Shown here in pieces: positions 1-6,432 of a stretch of DNA of 12,070 nucleotides. The notes beneath the pieces were generated by a model. That model was not told where the DNA came from and did not search any database. It was given only the letters and a program-made list of their open reading frames with translations. The stretch is from Chlamydiota bacterium (lineage in GTDB: Bacteria > Chlamydiota > Chlamydiia > Chlamydiales > Rhabdochlamydiaceae). Numbering within the stretch: the stretch's first letter is position 1; every line of letters starts with the position of its first letter. A program made the translations under genes and the position numbers. The stretch covers positions 1 to 12,070 of the forward strand of contig VGMB01000024.1 in the NCBI GenBank assembly GCA_016866585.1. The letters are read 5' to 3'.

Positions 1-106
1 TTAGGAAGCAATAACCATACAAAAACACGTGATTTATTCGCAAATCTTTTTATTTTTTTTATTTTTCAGGGGGAGTTTTTTGATGCGTTTTGTCTATGAA
101 GTTTTA

Positions 107-122
107 TGAATTTATAAATTCA
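107..122. repeat. 16-bp perfect palindrome
   Basis: TGAATTTATAAATTCA is fully self-complementary. It lies in the non-coding left end between a strong Shine-Dalgarno-like GGGGGAG (69-75) and the terminator. It could be a protein-binding site, but AT-rich palindromes arise easily in DNA of this composition. No regulated gene is evident next to it. Confidence 0.4.
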
Positions 123-140
123 CACCTAATACTAAAAATC

Positions 141-182
141 AAAAAACATCGGCCATTCTATCTTAACGAACCGATGTTTTTT
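141..182 (-). terminator. Rho-independent terminator after the TrxR-Trx gene
   Basis: A perfect 12-bp inverted repeat (AAAAAACATCGG at 141-152 and CCGATGTTTTTT at 171-182) encloses an 18-nt loop. It begins 8 bp beyond the stop codon of the minus-strand TrxR-Trx gene. Read on that strand, the GC-containing stem core runs into a T tract formed by the A run at 141-146. The stem is flanked by A and T runs, so it could also stop transcripts arriving from the left on the plus strand. The symmetry is directly visible; the function is inferred from the standard hairpin-plus-U-tract form and the position. Confidence 0.8.
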
Positions 183-190
183 GCAGCATT

Positions 191-1624
191 TTATCTTAAT
201 GATTCAAGGTATTGAACTATTTCACCCACCCCCAACCATCTTTCCTCTTCTTTACCTTCTTTAGTAAGGACGATTAAAGTTGGCATAGAACGAATTTTAT
301 ATCGATCCGCAAGCTGAGAGTTTTGTTGAACATCTACCTTTAGAATTTTCACTTTACCCTTTAACTGCTTTGCATATGAATCTAATTTAGGGCTTAAATG
401 TCTGCAAGGGCCACACCATGAAGCATAGAAGTCAACAACAATAGGAATTTTGCTGTTGTTGATTTCCTGTAGAAATTGATTATAGTCCTTAATATAAACG
501 ACCTGATCGCAAAAATCTGAATTAGTTTTTACATTTTTTTCTTTTTTCATGTCTAAAGATGACTTAGTAACAGTATGAGGTGCATCTTTTTGTACAGCGT
601 TCTTTTTTTGAAAAAGTGATTCACTTAAGGCTATTGCAGCTCTTGCTCCATCTCCTGAAGCCGTTATTGCTTGCTTGATAAAAGGATCGGCAACATCGCC
701 AACTGCATACACACCATCTATAGATGTTTTTCCATTTTGATCCTTCACTATATATCCATTGTTATCTAACGGCACTTTATACTCGAAGAGCTCAGTATTG
801 GGCTTAGAACCTATTGCCAAAAAGACGGCATCAACATCTAGGATTGAGAAAGAAGATTTCTTTTCAAGAACGATGTTAGTAACAAAATCTTGATTTCCCT
901 TAATCTCTTTAACCTGAGTTTCGAATAAAAATTCTACGTTATTTTGAGAAAAAAGATTTTGTGCTCTCTTTTTCTCATTAGCTTTCAAATCGCTTTTTCT
1001 GACAATAACATAAACTTTTTTAGCTATCTGACTCAGATATTGAGCATCTAGAATTGCAGAATCTCCTCCACCTACAACCGCAACGGTCTTCCCTCTATAA
1101 AGAGCTCCATCACAGACAGCACAGCTGTAGACACCTTTAGTCCAATACTCTGACTCACCCTTGACTTCCAATTTATTAGGTTCACTTCCAGTGGCTATAA
1201 CACAATAATCAACAAGAAACTCATTTGTTTTATTTTTGTCATATAATTCTTCTGTTTTAATAGAGAATGGTCTTTTAGAAAAATCGACATTTACAACCTC
1301 TAACTCCCTAAATTCGACCCCATTCTTTATAGCTTGATCTTGCATTTTTTTTGTTAGATCTACACCACTAATTTCATATTCTCCTGGCCAATTTTGAATC
1401 ATTGAAGATTGTGTTAGGGCGCCTCCAACATTTTTGCCAGATATGATAATGGGCCTAAGTCCAGAACGAGCCAAAAATATCGAAGTTGTAAGAGCGCCCA
1501 CCCCACTGCCTATAACAACTACGGATTGAGGATCAAGTCGCTCAACATTTGCACGGAGCGCTGTCATATTTAAACTTGCGATGATGACAGCCATAAACGA
1601 TTTAAATACTATTGAATTTTTCAT
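191..1624 (-). CDS. Thioredoxin reductase-thioredoxin fusion with N-terminal signal-like segment
   Basis: This 477-residue protein joins a complete FAD/NADPH thioredoxin reductase to a C-terminal thioredoxin. Visible in order are a basic-hydrophobic N terminus (1-26) resembling a Sec signal, FAD motif GSGVGA (39-44), redox-active CAVCDG (168-173, family norm CATCDG), NADPH motif GGGDSA (185-190), the second FAD-contacting AVGD (307-310), a polar Lys-rich linker (about 338-375), and thioredoxin active site WCGPC (403-407) with the cis-proline MPT (447-449). NADPH electrons should pass through FAD and CxxC to the fused thioredoxin. A similar fusion is known from Mycobacterium leprae. The ATG at 1624 has GAGG just upstream, whereas the internal ATG for residue 20 has no ribosome site, so the longer form is preferred. 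It follows the secreted-protein gene by 56 bp, probably in one operon. The oddity is the apparent signal, because a periplasm is not expected to contain NADPH. Confidence 0.93.
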   Translation of the reverse strand: MKNSIVFKSFMAVIIASLNMTALRANVERLDPQSVVVIGSGVGALTTSIFLARSGLRPIIISGKNVGGALTQSSMIQNWPGEYEISGVDLTKKMQDQAIKNGVEFRELEVVNVDFSKRPFSIKTEELYDKNKTNEFLVDYCVIATGSEPNKLEVKGESEYWTKGVYSCAVCDGALYRGKTVAVVGGGDSAILDAQYLSQIAKKVYVIVRKSDLKANEKKRAQNLFSQNNVEFLFETQVKEIKGNQDFVTNIVLEKKSSFSILDVDAVFLAIGSKPNTELFEYKVPLDNNGYIVKDQNGKTSIDGVYAVGDVADPFIKQAITASGDGARAAIALSESLFQKKNAVQKDAPHTVTKSSLDMKKEKNVKTNSDFCDQVVYIKDYNQFLQEINNSKIPIVVDFYASWCGPCRHLSPKLDSYAKQLKGKVKILKVDVQQNSQLADRYKIRSMPTLIVLTKEGKEEERWLGVGEIVQYLESLR

Positions 1625-1680
1625 ATACCTCTAAATAGAGAGCCCTTACTTGTAAGAAGAGCCCCTTTGAAATTAATATG

Positions 1681-2196
1681 CTACTCTCGGACTATAATTT
1701 TCCCTATAGTCATCGTACTATTTAAACTTTCTTCATCCCATTTATCAATTGCATTATTTGGGGAATCCGCCTGTTCAAACTTGCATTGAACTTCATAAAT
1801 ACCTGGGCTTTCTGGCACTTGAAGATAGAACGATGCTATACCTTCACTGCATCGATATCCAAATTCATTAAATATACATTTCTGCGGTCCGGAATCTGAG
1901 AAACCTATTATTATTTGATTTAAAGACTCCGCCTCTAGATCCTCTGTGTCGTATTCGAAATGCAACATACCAAAAACTTTTTCTCCAGGCTCTGCGATAA
2001 TAACACTGCCCTTATGATTAAGATTTAAGTTAGCAACAGCAAGAGGACCACTGTAAGAAATTGTTGGTGTTTCTTTCCTTAACCTGTCTAATAGTTGATG
2101 TTCTTCTTGTCCTAATCTTTCAGATGCAAAAACTGAAAAGGAAATAACGCTTGTAACAAGGCAATAAGCTATTTTTTTTAAACCATGATTTCTCAT
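1681..2196 (-). CDS. Small secreted protein of unknown function with three cysteines
   Basis: The product has 171 residues. Residues 1-24 form a Sec-type signal peptide: basic start, hydrophobic core, and likely cleavage after SVFA. The mature part is acidic, with alternating hydrophobic segments suggesting a beta-rich domain from about 46 to the end. Landmarks are IIIGFSDSGPQKC, a short PESPGIYEV turn and a closing TIGKIIV strand. Cysteines fall at 107, 116 and 138, an odd number, so one may pair with another protein or be reduced. The ATG has a good ribosome site (AGGGGA, 5-nt spacing). It is the first gene of a likely operon with the TrxR-Trx fusion, which suggests, but does not prove, a redox link. 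I do not recognise a named family. Confidence 0.85.
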   Translation of the reverse strand: MRNHGLKKIAYCLVTSVISFSVFASERLGQEEHQLLDRLRKETPTISYSGPLAVANLNLNHKGSVIIAEPGEKVFGMLHFEYDTEDLEAESLNQIIIGFSDSGPQKCIFNEFGYRCSEGIASFYLQVPESPGIYEVQCKFEQADSPNNAIDKWDEESLNSTMTIGKIIVRE

Positions 2197-2229
2197 ATTT
2201 TCCCCTATATACTTCAGGTAAGATGATAG

Positions 2230-2259
2230 ATTTTATTCACATTTTCACTAGATATACAA
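2230..2259 (-). promoter_or_regulatory. Candidate sigma70-type promoter for the secreted protein/TrxR-Trx pair
   Basis: On the minus strand, TTGTAT (plus 2254-2259) and TAAAAT (plus 2230-2235, five of six consensus bases) are separated by 18 bp. Transcription would start near 2223, leaving a leader of about 27 nt before the ATG at 2196. The -35 match is weak (three of six) and the region is AT-rich, so this is only a candidate. Confidence 0.4.
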
Positions 2260-2328
2260 TCCTAAAAAAGCAAAGATATAAAATCTAATAATTAAAAAAT
2301 AAACTTCAAAAAGAGGGAGATACCGTTC

Positions 2329-2916
2329 ATGAAAGAAGACAATGCACAGCAAGAATATTTAATGAACATTCTTCATCTTGCCGAAGAGCGAACCTCACCT
2401 CCTCCTCTTCCTAGAGAGGGAATTCCCAAAACTATAATTCCTTATCCAATACAAATAATTTGTAAAATTTTCATGCTTCCATTCATATTACTTGACCAAT
2501 TTGTTCAAAAAGCAGCGAAAATTCTCATAAAAACTCCAATAAAAAAAGGAGGGCATTGCAAGAGAAGGGGAAATTGTTGTTATTATATTTTATTACCAGA
2601 ACGAAAAGGACTGCTCTTTAAACTTTATTTTTTCTGGCAAACACAAATTAATGGCTTTTTTGTACGCAAAAAAAGCCCTGAAGATACCCAAGGAAATAAA
2701 ATTTTAGTACTAGGATGTAAGCATTTACAGCAAAATGGAAGCTGCAATAATTACTTACTACGTCCGGCAATATGTAGAAGATGGCCTATCGTCGAGTTAT
2801 TCGGACACCCCAAAATACTAAAAGGATGTGGTTTTACCTTGGAGCTAAGAAAATCTTACAAAAAAGAACCCTACACCAGCTTTTACAAAGATTTTCAGGT
2901 TAAAAATGAAGAGTAG
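2329..2916 (+). CDS. YkgJ-like cysteine-cluster (putative zinc or Fe-S binding) protein
   Basis: This 195-residue protein carries seven cysteines in a YkgJ/UPF0153-like order: C77, the pair C83-C84 (in RRGNCC), C130 (GCKHL), C139, C149 (within RPAICRRWP) and C167 (GCGF). The family typically has CxxCxxCC-type clusters followed by an RPxxCRxxP segment, and is thought to bind a metal or Fe-S centre; its biochemical role is not established. An N-terminal polar, proline-rich stretch (1-35) precedes a hydrophobic segment (about 37-60) that may attach it to the membrane. There is no cleavable signal. GGAG lies about 9 nt before the ATG. The gene diverges from the secreted-protein operon, and its 3' end overlaps the convergent peptidase gene by 22 bp. 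Family assignment is fairly secure, function unknown. Confidence 0.85.
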   Translation: MKEDNAQQEYLMNILHLAEERTSPPPLPREGIPKTIIPYPIQIICKIFMLPFILLDQFVQKAAKILIKTPIKKGGHCKRRGNCCYYILLPERKGLLFKLYFFWQTQINGFFVRKKSPEDTQGNKILVLGCKHLQQNGSCNNYLLRPAICRRWPIVELFGHPKILKGCGFTLELRKSYKKEPYTSFYKDFQVKNEE

Positions 2917-4766
2917 AATTCCAATTCTTTTTCGAGGCAAAATTCAATAGTCTCTTTTTTTCTAAAACCATGACCTTCTCCATCAAATAAAATCAATTCT
3001 GCCCGAATTTGCTTTTCTTTTAATTTTAGAAAAATATTTTCAGCCTGAGAAGGTAAAACCACTCTATCATCTCTCCCTTGGAATAGTAGAACAGGTCTCA
3101 TGATCTTATGAACATTGTGTATTGGAGACCTTTGTATGTATAAATTCTTATCGAGAGGATACTTGCCGATAAGGACATCTAAATAATGAAGCTCAAATTT
3201 ATGAGTATCATGAACAAGAAGCTCTAAATCAACAACACCATAATAACTCGTACATGCTGTAAAAACTGGGGATTCTATGGCAGCCATCAAAGCTGTAAGC
3301 CCCCCCGAACTGCTTCCTTTAATAAATACTTTCCCCGACCTTACTAATCCTTTATTAAGAATATAATTAGCCGCTAAAACACAGTCTTTTACATCTAAAT
3401 CACCCCATTTTCCATTCAACCTACTTCGATATTTCCTCCCAAATCCAGAGCTACCTGAATAATTGACATCCAGGTAAGCAAAACCTCGAGAAGTCCAAAA
3501 CTGAATTTCCGGATTATAAACGGGCGGATTGTGTCCTGTTGGTCCTCCATGGGAGCGTATAATCATAGCGCATGGATCAACATCCTTATATTGTGGATTT
3601 TTAGGAGGATAATAAAATGCATGGGCCAATTCACTTTTATTACCACTAGGAAATGACACTTGTTGTGGACTGGATATCCATTCATCAGAAAATAAATTCT
3701 GGTAACTACTTTTTAAAATATCGTAACTCTCTGTTTTTAAATTAAAAAGAACTATCGATTTAGGCTGTGTCGGAGATGCGGCAAAAAAACAAATGGTATT
3801 TTCATCTAAAAAAGTAAGATGGGTTATGGATGTAAATGGAAGGTCAAAATCTTTTACCAGGCCTGATACAGCATTTATGAAAATCAACCTATCGGCAGCA
3901 TTTTCGGTCAGACTACATATAATTCCACTCTCATTCTTATAAAACACCTCAAGAAAAAAATTTCGCCCCAATTTCCACTGAGGCTGACCAATATCACCAT
4001 GACATTCATAAACAAGGGAGATCTGGCCTTTATCATACCGGTATAAATTCCAATACCCTAGCTTATCAGTTATGAAATAAAGACGACCATCCCTAGAAAA
4101 TTCTGGTTGAAAGGCCGATTCATTTCCAGTGCCCGCAATTTTTAGATCTGCTTCCAAAGTAAAATCATCTTTTATCCGCAGTAAATAAACAGAGCTTCGA
4201 TCCCATTGCATATAAGGAAAATCCCAACAGACAAATGCTAAATTTGTCCCATCCTTAGATATTTTCAATGAAGAGTAGAAATCATGGGCACTATGAATAG
4301 CTTTTATAGTTGAATGCATAAAATCTAAAAAATAGACTCCATTTAAAACTTTTGCAGGATCTGAGATATCTTCTCCTACAAAATAGGCTCCCCTTAACGA
4401 GGGATGTACACAAATCTCTGAAAACCTGATATTTGAGTTTTTATATAAAATTTGATAAGTACCTGTTTGTATATCCAAACGGCAGATTGCTTTTTCCGTA
4501 TCATTAACAAAGTATAGGGAAGTATCATAGCCACTGATAGAACCTCCGCCATACTCATGGACTCTACTTTTAATACTCAAATTATCAAGCAAAGTCTTTG
4601 CGTCATTTGATGAGGAGCATGCAGCTAAAGCATATTTACCTTTAGACAATGGACGGCACTCCGTCCAAACAACTTGTCCTGATACTGCACAAAGATCTTC
4701 AAATATCACCCCAGAAGATGAAACTATTTCTGAAGAGATGGGGGATAGCCACACTGAACTGCTCAT
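2895..4766 (-). CDS. S9 family (prolyl oligopeptidase-type) serine peptidase
   Basis: The 623 residues match the usual length of cytosolic acylaminoacyl-peptidase/dipeptidyl-aminopeptidase-like S9 enzymes. The N-terminal two thirds (to about 370) has the repetitive strand pattern of a beta-propeller and includes the RVHEYGGG segment (68-75) common in this group. The C-terminal alpha/beta hydrolase domain has SHGGP (405-409), the nucleophile elbow GSSSG with Ser486, Asp567 in GRDDRVV and His599 in GEGHGF, so the Ser-Asp-His triad is complete. There is no signal peptide. It should cleave short peptides in the cytosol; substrate preference cannot be read from sequence. AGGAG lies 6 nt before the ATG, which overlaps the upstream stop codon as ATGA, implying translational coupling to the YfiH-family gene. 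Its 3' end overlaps the convergent YkgJ-like gene, with no terminator seen. Confidence 0.93.
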   Translation of the reverse strand: MSSSVWLSPISSEIVSSSGVIFEDLCAVSGQVVWTECRPLSKGKYALAACSSSNDAKTLLDNLSIKSRVHEYGGGSISGYDTSLYFVNDTEKAICRLDIQTGTYQILYKNSNIRFSEICVHPSLRGAYFVGEDISDPAKVLNGVYFLDFMHSTIKAIHSAHDFYSSLKISKDGTNLAFVCWDFPYMQWDRSSVYLLRIKDDFTLEADLKIAGTGNESAFQPEFSRDGRLYFITDKLGYWNLYRYDKGQISLVYECHGDIGQPQWKLGRNFFLEVFYKNESGIICSLTENAADRLIFINAVSGLVKDFDLPFTSITHLTFLDENTICFFAASPTQPKSIVLFNLKTESYDILKSSYQNLFSDEWISSPQQVSFPSGNKSELAHAFYYPPKNPQYKDVDPCAMIIRSHGGPTGHNPPVYNPEIQFWTSRGFAYLDVNYSGSSGFGRKYRSRLNGKWGDLDVKDCVLAANYILNKGLVRSGKVFIKGSSSGGLTALMAAIESPVFTACTSYYGVVDLELLVHDTHKFELHYLDVLIGKYPLDKNLYIQRSPIHNVHKIMRPVLLFQGRDDRVVLPSQAENIFLKLKEKQIRAELILFDGEGHGFRKKETIEFCLEKELEFYSSFLT

Positions 4767-5518
4767 GGTGTCTCCTTTAATCCCACAATGGTACTATTTC
4801 TATATTTTGTCTTATCTCGTCTATATGAAAAAAATTGGTCTGGGTTATCAAATGTACAAATTGAAGCAATTTCAATATTTTCAGACAAAACTCCAGAACT
4901 CTCTAATTGGTACTTACTAATTTCCCATAAATCAAAGTAGTTCGTTTTTTTTTGAAATTCCCACATATATTCAGGAAGTTCATGTTTGTAATTAACAAAT
5001 TCGGCATTTTCTGGACCCAAACTTGGAGAAATACAAACAATCAGATCCGCAGGCATGCTTCCATACCTTCGGTTCAATTGAAGAATTGTATTTTTGTATA
5101 TATTTTGAACGTTACCCCGCCAACCACAGTGAACATTTGCGATTATGTTTTTTCGAGGATCAAAAAAAATTGCAGCCTGACAGTCTGCATGAGTTATCCT
5201 CAACGCCTTTCCATATTTATCTGTGTATATACCATCGCAATATGCTCCATTGAGGCTCTCACTGAGATCTAAAACAACATTACCATGATTCATTTTTGGG
5301 GTGTCACATGTACTAAAGCCCATAATAGTAATCACTTTAGATAGAAATCTCTGAGTGTCATCAAGAAGAGCTGTATCGGAAGGCTTCAAAAAAATAGCGT
5401 GTTTAACTTGCGGATATTTTTGGAGCTTTTCAAACTCCATCCAACAAAGAGCCCCATTCATTTTTATCATAGACTTTAACCCACCAGATTCTATTGTATG
5501 ATCTTTCAAGAAGATCAT
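4763..5518 (-). CDS. YfiH/PgeF family protein (laccase-domain, LACC1-like)
   Basis: This 251-residue protein belongs to the YfiH/DUF152 family. Members have been described as polyphenol oxidases, purine nucleoside phosphorylases, and, for E. coli YfiH, a peptidoglycan precursor editing enzyme (PgeF). The three metal-binding residues are present at family spacing: His78 (NHG), Cys113 (HADC) and His130 (VHCGWRG). The C-terminal FSYRRD (230-235) is also typical. The usual N-terminal GG-S-P-SLN segment is not apparent, so the N-terminal third is divergent. The start is uncertain. The ATG at 5518 lacks a clear ribosome site and lies where a candidate promoter would place the transcript start, so ATGs at 5470 (residue 17) or 5461 (residue 20) are realistic alternatives. 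The stop overlaps the peptidase start (ATGA). Confidence 0.88.
   Translation of the reverse strand: MIFLKDHTIESGGLKSMIKMNGALCWMEFEKLQKYPQVKHAIFLKPSDTALLDDTQRFLSKVITIMGFSTCDTPKMNHGNVVLDLSESLNGAYCDGIYTDKYGKALRITHADCQAAIFFDPRKNIIANVHCGWRGNVQNIYKNTILQLNRRYGSMPADLIVCISPSLGPENAEFVNYKHELPEYMWEFQKKTNYFDLWEISKYQLESSGVLSENIEIASICTFDNPDQFFSYRRDKTKYRNSTIVGLKETP
5498..5518. repeat. 8-bp inverted repeat at the yfiH-like start
   Basis: ATGATCTT and AAGATCAT are perfect inverted arms around a 5-nt loop. On the minus strand one arm contains the first ATG of the YfiH-like gene. In RNA this would form a short hairpin at or near the 5' end of the message. As DNA it could be an operator just downstream of the candidate promoter. 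Confidence 0.5.
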
Positions 5519-5521
5519 ACC

Positions 5522-5550
5522 AATATATTCTTTAGATCAATACGATGCAA
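5522..5550 (-). promoter_or_regulatory. Candidate promoter for the yfiH-like/peptidase pair
   Basis: On the minus strand TTGCAT (plus 5545-5550) and TATATT (plus 5522-5527, five of six consensus) are 17 bp apart. The predicted transcript start, near 5515, falls on the first ATG of the YfiH-like gene, so use of this promoter would mean a leaderless message or a start further in. The upstream secreted-protein gene ends only about 30 bp away, so read-through is also possible. Confidence 0.4.
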
Positions 5551-5581
5551 GCTAACTACGGGCTATAATAATAGATCTGTA

Positions 5582-5905
5582 CTAACGCAACCTGCTTTGG
5601 TCCGTGAGAAAATCATCCTCCGATGGAGAGATTTTTTCCTCTATGAACCTAACAGAATCATTAGGGGTAAATGCTAGAGCTTGATCCTCGAAAGAATCAT
5701 CCATTTTCAGTTTCCACTGCTCGATCGCCTCTTGTCTTTCCTTCACGGAAAATTTATGACAATAAACTCTTCTATTGGAGTCATTTAGTTTCGAAGCAAA
5801 TACCATCTGTTCGGGAGTCATACTAAAAACAGCATCTCTAGACAGATAATCTGCTCTTACCGATGTTAACAAGATACTGGCAAGAAATAATAATGTTAAT
5901 TTCAT
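5582..5905 (-). CDS. Small secreted protein, second of a tandem paralogous pair
   Basis: The product has 107 residues from the ATG at 5905. That start is chosen over a longer frame because GAGGA lies about 5 nt upstream and the result is a clean Sec signal (1-18, hydrophobic core LLFLASILL, cleavage near VRA). The mature protein is acidic and has one cysteine (C49). Residues 29-60 share with the upstream neighbour the pattern FA-x2-L-x3-NR-x3-C-x-KF-x4-R-x2-A, and a later P-x2-SV (81-85), so the two are diverged duplicates. Only 7 bp separate it from its neighbour's stop, with its ribosome site in that gap, indicating coupled translation. No named family is recognised. Export across the inner membrane is likely; final location and role are unknown. 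Confidence 0.83.
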   Translation of the reverse strand: MKLTLLFLASILLTSVRADYLSRDAVFSMTPEQMVFASKLNDSNRRVYCHKFSVKERQEAIEQWKLKMDDSFEDQALAFTPNDSVRFIEEKISPSEDDFLTDQSRLR

Positions 5906-5912
5906 AGATTCC

Positions 5913-6281
5913 TCAATTGTTGGTCTTGCATCCTGCAGGATTTTTAGTTGAAGGGGTAAGATTATTAGCTTCAGCAACCTTAACCACAGATTGATCTGGA
6001 CTAATAAGAGCTCCTGTTGGGTCTGGCTGTGAGGTTAACTGCATAGCCGCGGCTCTTTGCATAGGTGTGAATTTTTTACAGAATAACATCCTATTTTCAG
6101 AAGTAAGTCCATAAGCAAACTGCTGCTCATCACCATTAAGTCCTGTGCAATCTACACGTAAACCATCCTGAAATCCTGGGGAATCTGCATCGGTTGCCAA
6201 TAAAAACTTCGAGCTCACCAGCAAAAATAAAAATGCTGATACAATAATTGAAATCTTGCCAATATTCTTCTTAAAAAACAT
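5913..6281 (-). CDS. Small secreted protein, first of a tandem paralogous pair
   Basis: The product has 122 residues. KKNIGK at the start and a long hydrophobic core (about 10-28) form a signal peptide, with likely cleavage near LLAT. The mature part contains C45, C68 and C118. Its core (about 51-80: FA, L, NR, C, KF, R, A at fixed spacing) matches the downstream gene, with roughly 10 identities in 32 aligned positions by eye, followed by PDQSV (95-99) against PNDSV in the partner. The C-terminal tail is low in hydrophobics and probably unstructured. AGGT lies about 6 nt before the ATG. It is the first gene behind a good promoter and diverges from the MFS transporter. Function unknown. Confidence 0.83.
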   Translation of the reverse strand: MFFKKNIGKISIIVSAFLFLLVSSKFLLATDADSPGFQDGLRVDCTGLNGDEQQFAYGLTSENRMLFCKKFTPMQRAAAMQLTSQPDPTGALISPDQSVVKVAEANNLTPSTKNPAGCKTNN

Positions 6282-6317
6282 GTATGAACCTATATTTTTT
6301 TACTAACAACTATCTTT

Positions 6318-6346
6318 TATATATTAAAGCCTCGTTTATTTTTCAA
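6318..6346 (-). promoter_or_regulatory. Sigma70-type promoter of the paired secreted-protein genes
   Basis: On the minus strand TTGAAA (plus 6341-6346, five of six consensus) and TATATA (plus 6318-6323, four of six) are separated by exactly 17 bp. The start would lie near 6311, giving a leader of about 30 nt before the ATG at 6281. This is one of the two best promoter matches in the window. Confidence 0.6.
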
Positions 6347-6355
6347 ATAAATTAA

Positions 6356-6394
6356 AACTAAATAATTGTGGAGACTTTTTAATTTTATTTAGTT
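6356..6394. repeat. 10-bp inverted repeat in the divergent intergenic region
   Basis: AACTAAATAA (6356-6365) and TTATTTAGTT (6385-6394) are perfect inverted arms with a 19-nt spacer. They lie between the secreted-protein promoter and the MFS start (6433). This could be an operator for the MFS gene or chance symmetry in AT-rich DNA. No convincing promoter for the MFS gene was found around it. Confidence 0.35.
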
Positions 6395-6432
6395 AGCATA
6401 AAAAATAAAGCAACCTAAGTAAGGTTGATATC

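Noticed and set aside
1..99. Open frame from the first base to a TGA at 97-99, possible 3' end of a gene entering from the left
   Set aside because: Much of it is translated T-runs (FIFFIF-like) with no domain features. An upstream gene probably ended before the window, but this cannot be settled without the flanking sequence.
1625..1680. Short symmetric elements (CTTACTTGTAAG and a repeated AGAGCCC) between the secreted-protein and TrxR-Trx genes
   Set aside because: The stems are only four to five bp with no T run, which is not enough to call a terminator or regulatory RNA.
4738..5272. Plus-strand frames opposite the YfiH-like gene and the peptidase start
   Set aside because: They lie opposite well-supported genes, show no ribosome sites or family features, and their proteins have low-quality composition.
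5906..5977. Longer N-terminal form of the second small secreted protein starting at 5977
   Set aside because: It would overlap the upstream gene by 65 bp and bury the signal peptide. The ATG at 5905 has a good ribosome site and a clean signal.
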